Assembly: GCF_012934885.1 (NCBI RefSeq)
Contig: NZ_CP051480.1
Location: forward strand, 62,001-126,000
Reading direction: 5' to 3'
Origin: Mycoplasma phocoeninasale
GTDB taxonomy: Bacteria > Bacillota_I > Bacilli_A > Mycoplasmatales > Metamycoplasmataceae
DNA length: 64,000 nucleotides
This document shows positions 1 to 8,407 of the stretch, one piece after another (positions within the stretch are counted from its first letter, which is position 1; every line of letters starts with the position of its first letter). Both the position numbers and the translations under genes were made by a program. A model generated the notes under the pieces. It searched no databases, was not told the origin of the DNA, and was given only the letters and a program-made list of their open reading frames with translations.

Positions 1-253
1 TTTTGTAACCTTCTGAAACACCAATTAACATATTACTAATAATCGCATTGGTTGTTCCATGTAATTGTTTTGTAGCTTTTTCTTCGTTTGTTCTTAGAGT
101 TTTGATTTGATTATTTTCAACAGATACTTGTATTAATGGAGAAAATGTATATTCCAATTCTCCTAAATTACCTTTAATAATAATGTGGTTATTTTCTAGT
201 TTGATTTCAACATTCTTAGGAATTTCTAAAATTCTTTTACCAATTCTTGACAT
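1..253 (-). CDS. rplF: 50S ribosomal protein L6 (N-terminal part)
   Basis: Only the first 84 codons are inside the window; the gene runs off the left edge. The start reads MSRIGKRILEIP, followed by the beta-strand-rich N-terminal half typical of L6, which binds 23S rRNA near the GTPase-associated centre. It follows rpsH by 10 bases in the S8-L6 order of the spc part of the operon. The remaining half, including the C-terminal rRNA-binding repeat, cannot be judged here. Confidence 0.95.
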   Translation of the reverse strand, partial: MSRIGKRILEIPKNVEIKLENNHIIIKGNLGELEYTFSPLIQVSVENNQIKTLRTNEEKATKQLHGTTNAIISNMLIGVSEGYK

Positions 254-263
254 ACTATTCCTA

Positions 264-674
264 TCACACAAAAGCGATTACTTCGCCACCTAAGTTGGCT
301 TTTCTTGCTTCTTTATCTGTTAATAAACCTTTTGATGTTGAAATTATTGCTGTACCATATCCGCTTAATACACGTGGTAATTTTTCGCTTGGTGAATATA
401 CTTTTAAACCTGGTTTTGAAACCTTTTTTAATCCTGAAATAGCTGATTGATTTTGATTCATACCTTTGTATTTTAAAGTTATTTTAATTTCCTTAAATGA
501 AGTTTTTTCATTTACGATAACTTCATAATTGGTAATGTATCCTTCACGTTTAACTATTTCTAAGATCTTTTCTTTTTTTACTGAATGAGGTAAAACTACT
601 TCAGTGTATTTACGTGAAATAGCATTTTTCATTCTCACAAACATATCTGCTATTGGGTCAATAATAATTGCCAT
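264..674 (-). CDS. rpsH: 30S ribosomal protein S8
   Basis: 136 aa, close to the usual 130. S8 binds helix 21 of 16S rRNA and in many bacteria is the translational repressor of the spc genes. The start MAIIIDPIADMFVRMKNA and the C-terminal GGEVIAFV ending match the family, including the STSKG segment around residue 112 that contacts rRNA. It lies 5 bases downstream of rpsN and 10 bases upstream of rplF, so it is translated as part of the long ribosomal transcript. Confidence 0.97.
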   Translation of the reverse strand: MAIIIDPIADMFVRMKNAISRKYTEVVLPHSVKKEKILEIVKREGYITNYEVIVNEKTSFKEIKITLKYKGMNQNQSAISGLKKVSKPGLKVYSPSEKLPRVLSGYGTAIISTSKGLLTDKEARKANLGGEVIAFV

Positions 675-679
675 AATTA

Positions 680-862
680 TCAGCTCGCTTTCTTTACACC
701 AGGAATTTTTCCTTCATGTGCTAATTTTCTAAAACAAATTCTACAAATTTTATATTTACGCAATACTGCGTGGACTCTTCCGCAAAGTTGGCAACGTGTG
801 TACTTTCTTACGGCAAATTTTGGTTCACGTTCTGCTTTAACCATTAATGATTTTCTAGCCAT
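680..862 (-). CDS. rpsN: 30S ribosomal protein S14, zinc-binding (type Z)
   Basis: 60 aa, the short zinc form of S14. Two CxxC pairs (C24/C27 and C40/C43) make the zinc ribbon, which replaces the extra N-terminal region of the longer zinc-free S14. It acts in the head of the 30S subunit. It sits 10 bases after rplE and 5 bases before rpsH, the normal place for type-Z S14 in Firmicutes-like spc operons. Confidence 0.97.
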   Translation of the reverse strand: MARKSLMVKAEREPKFAVRKYTRCQLCGRVHAVLRKYKICRICFRKLAHEGKIPGVKKAS

Positions 863-872
863 ATATTACTCC

Positions 873-1436
873 TTATAAATTGCCTTTTGCGAAAGGCATT
901 CCTAAATGTTTCAATAATGCATAAGTTTCTTCATTTGACTTAGCAGAGGTTACAATAATAACGTCCATTCCTTTTAATTTACGAATTTTGTCATATGAAA
1001 TTTCTGGGAAAATGATTTCTTCTTTTATACCGATGGCATAACTTCCACGGCCATCAAAACTTTTTAGTGATGTTCCATTAAAATCACGAACACGGGGTAA
1101 AGCAATATTAATTAATTTAGTTAAAAATGCTCACATTTTTTCGCGTCTCAAGGTAACTTTTCCGCCCATTGGCATACCTTCACGTAATTTTCATGATGCT
1201 AAAGATTTTTTAGCTTTGGTTTGGTATGGTTTTTGACCAGTGATTTGTGCTAGTTCAACCATAACTTCTTCAATAGCTTTTGAGTTTGATACTTCATTAC
1301 CGGCAGTCATGTTAATAACAATCTTCTTTAATTTGGGAGCTTGCATAATGCTTGTATAGCCAAATTCTTTTACAAGTTCATTACGAACTGATGCAGTATA
1401 TTTATTTTCTAGTGCTAATTTTTCTTGTTTCGCCAT
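873..1436 (-). CDS. rplE: 50S ribosomal protein L5
   Basis: 187 aa, against about 180 in most bacteria; binds 5S rRNA and contacts the P-site tRNA. The N-terminal part contains the conserved [13 protein letters not shown] segment (about residues 31-43), and the protein ends MPFAKGNL then TAA. Several TGA codons are read as Trp. It starts 11 bases after the rplX stop with an AGGAG-type ribosome binding site directly upstream. Confidence 0.95.
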
Positions 1437-1447
1437 GCTTCTCTCCT

Positions 1448-1783
1448 TTATATTGTTTTATTAACTTTCTTCATTAGTCTTTGTTTTTTACCGGTTTTAG
1501 CGTCAATTTTTCAACCAATCTTTGATCCGATTGAATGTTGTCCTTCAGCGCCTTTTTTAGCTAAATAAGCAACATTTGACACGTGAATTGGGAATTCTTT
1601 TTTCTCAATTTTTCCTTCAGTGTTTTCTTGTGAAGGTTTGTGGTGCTTGGTTTTCATATTAATTTTTTTCAATGTTACAGTTTGATTTTTTAGATTTGTT
1701 TCTAAAACAGATGCAAATTTACCTTTGTCTTTACCTGAAATAATTAAAACCATATCGTTTTTTCTAATTTTAGCTTGAGCCAT
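1448..1783 (-). CDS. rplX: 50S ribosomal protein L24
   Basis: 111 aa. L24 is an early assembly protein at the peptide exit tunnel. The N-terminal KOW motif is clear ([17 protein letters not shown]). The conserved tail [17 protein letters not shown] includes a TGA-encoded Trp, so a standard-code reading would cut the protein at 90 aa. Its ATG shares one base with the TAA of rplN, which implies coupled translation. Confidence 0.96.
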
Positions 1784-2151
1784 TATAAAACCTCCGGAGC
1801 TAATGAAATAACTTTTAGATAACCTTTATCACGTAATTCTCTTGCAACAGGTCCAAATACCCGTGTTCCTCTTAGAGAACCATCCTCTTTGATTAAAACA
1901 ACAGCGTTATCATCAAATCTTATGTGAGAACCATTATCTCTAGCTAATCCTCTTTTTGTTCTAACAATAACTGCTTTAACAACTTGACCTTCTTTAACTA
2001 CACCATTAGGAATTGCTTTTTTAATTGTAACAACAACAACATCACCAATATTAGTTGATTTAACGATTGAACCACCTAAGTTTTTAATGATCATAACTTC
2101 TTTTGCGCCTGAATTATCAGCGACATTACATCTAGAAAATTCTCTAAGCAT
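1783..2151 (-). CDS. rplN: 50S ribosomal protein L14
   Basis: 122 aa, exactly the family length. L14 binds 23S rRNA next to L19 and forms intersubunit contacts. The start [19 protein letters not shown] and the block [21 protein letters not shown] match the L14 signature region. The gene overlaps the end of rpsQ by 8 bases and the start of rplX by 1 base. Confidence 0.98.
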   Translation of the reverse strand: MLREFSRCNVADNSGAKEVMIIKNLGGSIVKSTNIGDVVVVTIKKAIPNGVVKEGQVVKAVIVRTKRGLARDNGSHIRFDDNAVVLIKEDGSLRGTRVFGPVARELRDKGYLKVISLAPEVL

Positions 2152-2428
2152 TTTCAGTTCCCCCTAAGGCATGTGATCTAACTTCAACTAATCTAAAGTG
2201 TTTAGTTTTAGATAATGGTCTTGTTTCTTGAATTTTAACAACATCACCAATCTTAGCAATGTTCATTTCATCATGAACAGCAAATTTCTTCGATTTCTTA
2301 AAACGTTTTAAATACAATGGATGTTTTTCATAGGTTTCAACAACAACGGTAATTGTTTTATCATTTTTAGTTGAAACAACTGTACCAACTAATGTTTTAC
2401 GGTGATTTTCTCTCATTTGTGATTCCAT
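2144..2428 (-). CDS. rpsQ: 30S ribosomal protein S17
   Basis: 94 aa, OB-fold protein binding the 5' domain of 16S rRNA. The core [14 protein letters not shown]...[14 protein letters not shown] and [20 protein letters not shown] is canonical; a few residues are added at both ends. It overlaps rpmC by one base at its start and rplN by 8 bases at its end. Confidence 0.97.
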   Translation of the reverse strand: MESQMRENHRKTLVGTVVSTKNDKTITVVVETYEKHPLYLKRFKKSKKFAVHDEMNIAKIGDVVKIQETRPLSKTKHFRLVEVRSHALGGTENA

Positions 2429-2628
2429 TATTTATTCCCTTCCATTTTTTTGGCATTTAGTGCAGTTAGTGTTCTAGCAATATCTTTTTTTACAAGTGAT
2501 ATTTTATGTACTTGGTCTAGTTGACGAGTTGAATTTTTAAAGCGCAAAGAAAATAGTTCTGCTCTCAAATTAGATAAAAGTTCTTCAAGTTCTTTTATTG
2601 ACTTTTCTTTTAATTCTGAGTAAGACAT
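2428..2628 (-). CDS. rpmC: 50S ribosomal protein L29
   Basis: 66 aa helical hairpin protein located at the tunnel exit near L23. The motif [22 protein letters not shown] is the family signature. It ends in KKMEGNK without the long C-terminal extension that L29 has in some other mycoplasmas. It starts 1 base after the rplP stop. Confidence 0.96.
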   Translation of the reverse strand: MSYSELKEKSIKELEELLSNLRAELFSLRFKNSTRQLDQVHKISLVKKDIARTLTALNAKKMEGNK

Positions 2629-2629
2629 A

Positions 2630-3067
2630 TTACATTGCCCCCTTTGATTCTTGAGTTATTTCTTTTGATACGATTTTTCAAGTTACAGGTAATTTATGAC
2701 CGCCAAGTCTTAAAGCATCTTTTAGAGTTTCAGTAGTATTTCCTAAAACTTCAAACATTACTGTTCCTTCTTTAACAACTGCAAATCATTGATCAGGAGA
2801 TCCTTTACCAGAACCCATACGAACTCCAATAGGTTTTGAAGTTTTTGACATACTTGGGAAAATTTTAATAATAACTTTTCCTTCACGACCCATACGACGA
2901 GTAATAGCAATACGGGCTGCTTCAATTTGTCTAGCACTTACTCACGCTGAACTAGTTGATTTTAATCCAAATTCACCAAATGAAACAGTATTATTTCTAT
3001 GTGCTTTTACTTTATCATGACGGATACGAAACATTTTTCTGTGTTTAGTTCTTTTTGGTTGAAGCAT
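2630..3067 (-). CDS. rplP: 50S ribosomal protein L16
   Basis: 145 aa (family about 137). L16 organises the A-site region of the 50S subunit. The start [14 protein letters not shown] and the central [21 protein letters not shown] are diagnostic. The short C-terminal extra ([10 protein letters not shown]) is not conserved. The coding region begins inside the 3' end of rpsC (23-base overlap). Confidence 0.96.
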
Positions 3068-3779
3068 GTTTTTCACCGCCCTTTCTTGGTTTTCTTTGTA
3101 TTTTTTGGGCTTCTAGTTCCATTGAATCACTAGAATCTTTCCCTAAGATTTCTCCTAATGATAATCAAACTTTAACACCTAAAATTCCATATGTTGTTTT
3201 GGCAGTTGTCATAGCATACTGTACATCTTGTCTTAAAGTATGTAGCTTCATTTCACCTTCGCTATAACCTTCAGTTCTAGCCATATCAACACCATTTAGC
3301 CGACCAGCAACTGAGGTTTTAATTCCTTTTGCTCCAGCTTTCATAGCACTTCTAATTGCAAATTTTTGTGCAAGTCTAAAACTTCCACGGTTTTCTAATT
3401 TAATGGCAATTCCTTCAGCTAAAAGTCTTGCATTTAAATCAGGGTTTTTTACTTCCAATACATTAATTGTTATATTAGCTTTTTTGTTTTTTAAGACTCT
3501 CTTTAGTTGTTGGGTTAAGTTCTTAACATTTTCCCCATTAGTTCCTAAAAAGGCAGCAGGTTTAGCGGTGTAAACCAAAACGATTGTGTGACCTTGTTGA
3601 TCTCTTCTAATTTGAACTTTTCCAATTAAATATTCACGAACTTTTTTATCAAAGAAATTATAAATTTTTTGATCTTCTAATAAAAAGGTTGCAAAGTCTT
3701 TTTTATCTGAATATCAAGTTGAATTAAGATTTTTTGTAATTCCATAACGAAATCCATTTGGATTGACTTTTTGACCCAT
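3045..3779 (-). CDS. rpsC: 30S ribosomal protein S3
   Basis: 244 aa. S3 forms part of the mRNA entry site of the 30S head and contains an N-terminal KH domain and a C-terminal alpha/beta domain. [14 protein letters not shown] is the standard N-terminus; the C-terminal basic tail (about residues 215-244, rich in K/R/Q) is slightly longer than in E. coli (233 aa). TGA codons for Trp occur in the N-terminal and C-terminal parts. Its start codon touches the TAA of rplV. Confidence 0.96.
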
Positions 3780-4168
3780 TATTTATCTCCTTTATTCATT
3801 AATTCATTCACTTCATTTGAAAATTCGGTTACTTCAATATAAAAATGACTAGTTCTTTTTAAAATAGGGTATGCCCTACCTCTTGAGTGAGGTTGAAATC
3901 TTTTTAATGTAGGTCCATCATTAACAAGAATTTTAGAAACATATAATTTAGTAGCATCAAGTCCTGCGTTATTAGTTGCATTAGCAATTGCAGAATTTAA
4001 AAGTTTAATAATAATTTCGGTTGCTTTTTTATTGGTATTTTTAAGAATTGTAAGGGCAGTATTAACTGATTTATAACGGATTAAGTCAGCAACTAATCTA
4101 GCTTTTCTTGGGCTGATTCTTTGCATTTTAACTGAGGCGTGAACAGTTTTGTTAAAAATATCATTCAT
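3779..4168 (-). CDS. rplV: 50S ribosomal protein L22
   Basis: 129 aa. L22 lines the exit tunnel; its beta-hairpin (around KRFQPHSRGRAYPILKRTSH) reaches the constriction where macrolide and nascent-chain contacts occur. I chose the ATG at 4168 (MNDIFNKTVHASVKMQRISPRKARL), which sits just after the rpsS stop. An upstream in-frame ATG inside rpsS would add 20 unrelated residues. It overlaps rpsC by one base. Confidence 0.94.
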   Translation of the reverse strand: MNDIFNKTVHASVKMQRISPRKARLVADLIRYKSVNTALTILKNTNKKATEIIIKLLNSAIANATNNAGLDATKLYVSKILVNDGPTLKRFQPHSRGRAYPILKRTSHFYIEVTEFSNEVNELMNKGDK

Positions 4169-4169
4169 G

Positions 4170-4445
4170 TTATTTCTTTCCCTTATCTGCGCCGTGACCG
4201 TTAAATGTTCTTGTTGGTGCGAATTCACCTAACTTATGTCCTACCATATCATTTGTTACAAATACATCTATAAAAGCATGACCATTGTGAACTTGGAATG
4301 TTAATCCAATAAAATCTGGATAAATAGTTGAACGTCTTGATCATGTTTTAATTGGACGTTTTGGTGCCTTATTATCTAAAATAGCAACAACTTTTTTCAT
4401 TAAGTGATCATCCACAAATGGTTCTTTTTTCAATGAACGTGCCAT
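4170..4445 (-). CDS. rpsS: 30S ribosomal protein S19
   Basis: 91 aa, normal length. S19 pairs with S13 in the 30S head. The start [19 protein letters not shown] and the [13 protein letters not shown] block near the C-terminus are family signatures. The ATG shares one base with the rplB stop codon, and the stop lies one base before the rplV start. Confidence 0.97.
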
Positions 4446-5290
4446 TATTTACTTTCCTTTCTTCTTCTAATAATAAATTGATTTGATGCTTTTTTGGTTG
4501 CTCTTGTTTTAACACCAAGAGCTTTTTTACCTCATGGGGTCATAGGACTTTTTCTACCAATAGGTTGATGTCCTTCACCACCACCATGGGGGTGATCATT
4601 AGGGTTCATTGCCGAACCTCTAACAGTTGGTCTAATTCCTCTTAATCTGTTTCTACCGGCCTTACCAATGTTTACTAGTGAGTGTTCTTCGTTTCCAACT
4701 TCACCAATAGTTGCACGGCAAATGCCTAAGAATTTTCTTACTTCGCCAGATTTTAGTTTTAGGATTATATATCTTCCAGTTTCATCCTTACCTAAAATTT
4801 GTGCTGAGCTTCCGGCAGATCTCGCAACAATTCCACCTTGCTTTGGTTGTAATTCAATATTGTGAACAAATGTACCTTCGGGCATATCTTTTAATGCCAT
4901 GTGGTTACCGACTTGAATATCTACTGCTTCCCCAGAAATAACAGTTTGACCAACTTTTATTCCCTTAGGACTTAGGATATATCTTTTTTCACCATCTCTA
5001 TAAACAACTAACGAAATGTTTGCCGATCTATTTGGATCATATTCAATAGTTTTAACTGTTCCCGGTATTCCATCTTTGTTTCTTTTGAAATCGATGATAC
5101 GATAAAATCTCTTTAATCTACCACCATGGTGACGGGTTGTAATTTTTCCTTGATTATTTCTTCCTGAACGAGAAGGAAGAGTTACAAGTAATGACTTTTC
5201 TGGCGCGTGACCAGTTAAGTTTGCCTGGTAATCAAGAGAAGACATATTACGACGTCCGTTTGTATAAGCTTTAAATTTCTTAATAGCCAT
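4445..5290 (-). CDS. rplB: 50S ribosomal protein L2
   Basis: 281 aa (family about 275); primary 23S rRNA binding protein needed for peptidyl-transferase assembly and subunit joining. The conserved C-terminal segment [18 protein letters not shown] contains the histidine implicated in peptidyl transfer. The last 29 residues follow a TGA-encoded Trp (MTPWGKKALG), a family-invariant Trp and a good proof of the code. Ribosome binding site AGAAAGA lies before the ATG. Confidence 0.97.
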
Positions 5291-5440
5291 ATCTTTCTCT
5301 CTTTCTTAAAAATATTTTTTTCTTTTAAGAATTATAATTTTCATTTAAATTAATTTTATATTCATTCAAAATTAATTATTTTTCTTGATTTTAGTAGTTT
5401 GATAAGCACTTGCAGCACTATCAAAATTTTATTTTTTTTA
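5291..5440 (-). other. Intergenic gap inside the S10 operon
   Basis: 150 bases between rplW and rplB, by far the largest gap in an operon where most genes touch. No terminator hairpin with T-run was found. The part next to rplW reads as a possible remnant of its C-terminal tail in the same frame after its stop codons (see findings). The rest is plain A/T. Confidence 0.5.
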
Positions 5441-5920
5441 CTATTTTTTAGTTTTTTTAGCAGTTTGTTCTTCAGCTTGTAACTCTTTGCCTTCTAATTC
5501 TGCTTTTGGTTTCGAAGTTTTCTTAGAAGCTTCTGCCTTTTTAATTTTTTCAGCTGCTTTTAACTCAGCTTCTGATAAGGTTTTTTCAGCTTTCTTAGCT
5601 GGTTTTTCAGTACTTTCGCTCTTATCATTTTTTGCCTCGTCAGCAAATAAAATAATTTTTGATTCTTTATCTAAGTAAACAATAGCTTTTTTAACAGCGT
5701 TTTTAAATCCGGCAAATCTTCCTAATTTAGCTGGCTTTTTATCATAGTTAATAATGTTTACTTTTAGAACTTTAACATCGAAAATAAATTCAACTGCTTT
5801 TTTAACTTCAACTTTATTTGTACGTTTATCAACAACAAAGGTGTAAACGTTTTGACCTGAACGAGAAATTTCAGATTTTTCTGTTAAAACTGGATACTTA
5901 ATAACTTCATTTACATTCAT
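5441..5920 (-). CDS. rplW: 50S ribosomal protein L23 with long charged tail
   Basis: 159 aa. Residues 1 to about 97 are an ordinary L23 (VIKYPVLTEKS at the start, then RFAGFKNAVKKAIVYL), the tunnel-exit protein that docks trigger factor and SRP. Residues from about 98 on form a Lys/Ala/Glu/Ser-rich, probably disordered extension of about 60 residues absent from typical L23. Extended ribosomal proteins are known in M. pneumoniae ribosomes. It overlaps the rplD stop by one base. Confidence 0.95.
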   Translation of the reverse strand: MNVNEVIKYPVLTEKSEISRSGQNVYTFVVDKRTNKVEVKKAVEFIFDVKVLKVNIINYDKKPAKLGRFAGFKNAVKKAIVYLDKESKIILFADEAKNDKSESTEKPAKKAEKTLSEAELKAAEKIKKAEASKKTSKPKAELEGKELQAEEQTAKKTKK

Positions 5921-6885
5921 TATTTTGCCATCCCTTCTAAGAATTTAATTTCTTCTGATCCGATTACAAGTACATCGGCTGCCAATAATGCTTCAACTGA
6001 TAAGCTTGAAATTTTAGAAATTTTAACGTTTGGTAAATTTCTTGCTGACATAAATAATGTTTCATTTGAAGATACAATTAATATATTATTCAAATTAGCT
6101 AAATCGTCTTTTGATAATTCAACTAATAATGCTCTAGTTGAAATTTTTTCTAATTGAAAATCTTTAACAAGAACCGCATTATCTTTAGCTAGTAGTGATA
6201 GTGCTGAGAATAAGGCATTTCTTCTTGCTTTTTTATTAATTTTTAAATCGTAGTTTCTTTCAACTGTTGGTCCAAAGGCTCTACCACCACCTACAAAGAT
6301 AGGTGATCTTAGTGAACCACTACGAGCTCTACCAGTGTGTTTTTGATCTCATGGTTTTTTACCAGTACCGCTAACTTCACCACGATTTTTAACTTTGTGA
6401 GTTGCTAATCTTTTTGCTCCTCTTTCAGCTAAAATTGCATCAAAGATTGCTTGATTGTAAATTCTTTCTAATCCAAATACTGATTTTGGTAATTTAGTTG
6501 TATCGAAATTGAATTTTCTTTTACTGCTAATCTTTTTGGTTGTAATAGGAACTCTTTTTGGTAATGTTTTATCAACAAGGTTTTCTTTTTCGATAAATTC
6601 AATTGCTTTAGTATTTTCAACTTTAGATTGAGTAACTTTTGAAACAATAATTTTAGCCTTTTCGATATTAACTGATCCACGGTATGCACCATCACGATGG
6701 AATCATACTCTAGTATCGTTTTTAGTTTTTTCACTAACTCTAATAAATTCTTCGACTGCTTCAAAAAAGTTAGGGAAGTTTCCTGAAATTTTCTTATTTG
6801 CTTTTTTGAAATTAAATGAAATATTTCTTTGTTTATCAAACTTTTCAGAGATGTAAAATTTTTCTAATAATGATTTTTTTGCCAT
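5920..6885 (-). CDS. rplD: 50S ribosomal protein L4 with N-terminal extension
   Basis: 321 aa, against about 200-210 in most bacteria. The L4 core starts near residue 130 (FGLERIYNQAIFDAILAERGAKRL) and includes the tunnel loop [25 protein letters not shown]. The first 110-130 residues are an extra basic region with no recognisable domain (contains FPNFFEAVEEFIRVSEK). The start ATG abuts the rplC stop. L4 is a tunnel protein and, in E. coli, the autogenous regulator of the S10 operon; whether it regulates here is unknown. Confidence 0.95.
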
Positions 6886-7697
6886 TATTTTTCTCCTTCT
6901 GGTTCTGATTTTTCGGCTTTAGCAATTGCTTCATCCAAAGCCAATTTCATTTCTTTTACCGACATTTCCATGTTTAATTCCAAATTGTATTTTTTAGCAT
7001 GTTCGAAAATTTCATTTTTAGCTAAGGCTTCTTTTAAGTTAACCAATTTAATTGGTGTTCTCTTTTGAACTGATTTTTTAGCGTTTTTAATAACTAGAAA
7101 CGCACCTTTAGCTCCAGGTACACTACCTTTAATAATTAAAAGATTGTTTTCTGCATCTTCTTTAATAACTTCTAGATTTTGAACAGTAACTTGTTCAGCT
7201 CCTAGATGTCCAGGCATTGTCATACCTTTTCAAACTCTATTTCCAGAAATATCTCCAATAGAACCGGTTTGTCTTATTGGTTGAGATCCACCACCACCAC
7301 CATGTGATTTTGGTCCGATGTGTTGGTTTCATCTTTTAATAGCACCTGCAAATCCTTTTCCTTTTGAAATTGAAGTAACATCAACGATGTCTCCGGCTTC
7401 AAAAATAGAAGTATCTAAAGTGTCACCCAAGTTGTATCCGGTCATATTACGGATTTCTTTTACGAAGCGCTTAGGTGTTGTATTTGATTGTTTGAAATAG
7501 TTAATTTCAGGATTTTTAATTTGTGATTTTTTCTTATCTTCAACAGATAGCTGAGTTGCAACATATCCATTTTTTTCTGAAGTAAGAATTTTAGTAACAA
7601 CATTTGGTTTAACTTCTATAACTGTTGCAGGAATTAGTTTTCCTTCAGCAGTAAATAGTTGAGTCATTCCAACTTTTCTTCCTAAGATTCCTTTCAT
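6885..7697 (-). CDS. rplC: 50S ribosomal protein L3
   Basis: 270 aa (E. coli 209). The start [15 protein letters not shown] and the central block with [18 protein letters not shown]-like sequence and [17 protein letters not shown] are diagnostic. Residues after about 210 form an acidic/lysine-rich C-terminal extension (ending EKSEPEGEK). The ATG at 7697 has a GAAAGGA ribosome binding site 6-8 bases upstream; a TTG five codons earlier is not needed. It overlaps rplD by one base. Confidence 0.95.
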
Positions 7698-7761
7698 GTT
7701 TTTTCCTTTCAAAATTTAAATTTAAATGTTTTTAAAATAAAAACAAAGTCTAATTATTTTA

Positions 7762-8064
7762 CTAATTAGATTTTAAGCTAATTTGAACACCAGCTGGCAA
7801 TTCCAATCTTTTTGCCTTGTCAATTAATGTATCAGAAACCTCTGATAAAATAATTAAACGTTTGTGGGTTCTAGATTCAAATTGTTCACGAGACTTTTTG
7901 TTAACGTGAACAGATCTTAAAATGGTTATAATTTCTCTACGAGTTGGCAGAGGAATTGGGCCACTAATTTTTGCATTTTCTGCTTTTGCTAATAAAACAA
8001 CTTTTTTAGCTGCATCATCAACTAATTGGGCATCAAAAGCTTTGATTTTAATTTCTAACTTCAT
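7762..8064 (-). CDS. rpsJ: 30S ribosomal protein S10
   Basis: 100 aa, first gene of the operon. S10 is a 30S head protein (NusE in antitermination complexes). GPIPLPTRREIITILRSVHVNKKSREQFE is the family block (quoted across residues 35-63, shortened here to its key words). A strong AAGGAG precedes the ATG, partly enclosed by a small CTTCA/TGAAG hairpin. The 64-base gap to rplC has no promoter-like sequence that I trust. Confidence 0.96.
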   Translation of the reverse strand: MKLEIKIKAFDAQLVDDAAKKVVLLAKAENAKISGPIPLPTRREIITILRSVHVNKKSREQFESRTHKRLIILSEVSDTLIDKAKRLELPAGVQISLKSN

Positions 8065-8175
8065 AGTTTGTTCTCCTTCTTCAATTTACTGAAGCGACTC
8101 CACACAAGTTATCGAATGCTAAGATGAACAACTAAGCTCGGCATATCGTAACCTCGTGTTTCCAAGTCACAATTT
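8065..8175 (-). promoter_or_regulatory. Structured leader of the S10 operon
   Basis: The transcript between the likely -10 (8183-8188) and rpsJ folds into a long imperfect hairpin. The 5' arm is at 8159-8141 and the 3' arm at 8119-8102: ACACGA/TTGTGT, GTTA/TAAC, CGA/TCG and ATGC/GCAT, about 17 pairs with small bulges. A second small hairpin (CTTCA/TGAAG) lies at about 8077-8092 beside the ribosome binding site. This could be a ribosomal protein feedback site; function is inferred from position only. Confidence 0.55.
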
Positions 8176-8182
8176 CATGTTA

Positions 8183-8188
8183 ATTATA
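8183..8188 (-). promoter_or_regulatory. -10 box of the S10 operon
   Basis: A perfect TATAAT on the minus strand about 120 bases upstream of rpsJ. No convincing -35 is visible in the A/T-rich sequence upstream, which is normal for mycoplasma promoters. The rest of the 8189-8407 divergent region is A/T-rich and contains no gene I can support. Confidence 0.6.
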
Positions 8189-8407
8189 ACAAATAATAAT
8201 TTTTTATGATTTTTTTATTCTAAAATATGTGATATTTTTTGGAAAGTAAAAAAACTACCCGGTAGTAATAAAATAATAGTTGAAAAGCACCTAGTATCTG
8301 CAAACCAAAATAAAAATATATAAATAAAAAAATGACTAAATCTAGTAAAATTAAAGTTAAAACTTACTATATAAATAATAGTATAGAAAATATTTTTAAG
8401 GAGAAAT

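Noticed and set aside
4169-4228. Earlier ATG for rplV inside rpsS
   Set aside because: The added 20 residues are not L22-like and the ATG at 4168 is directly behind the rpsS stop.
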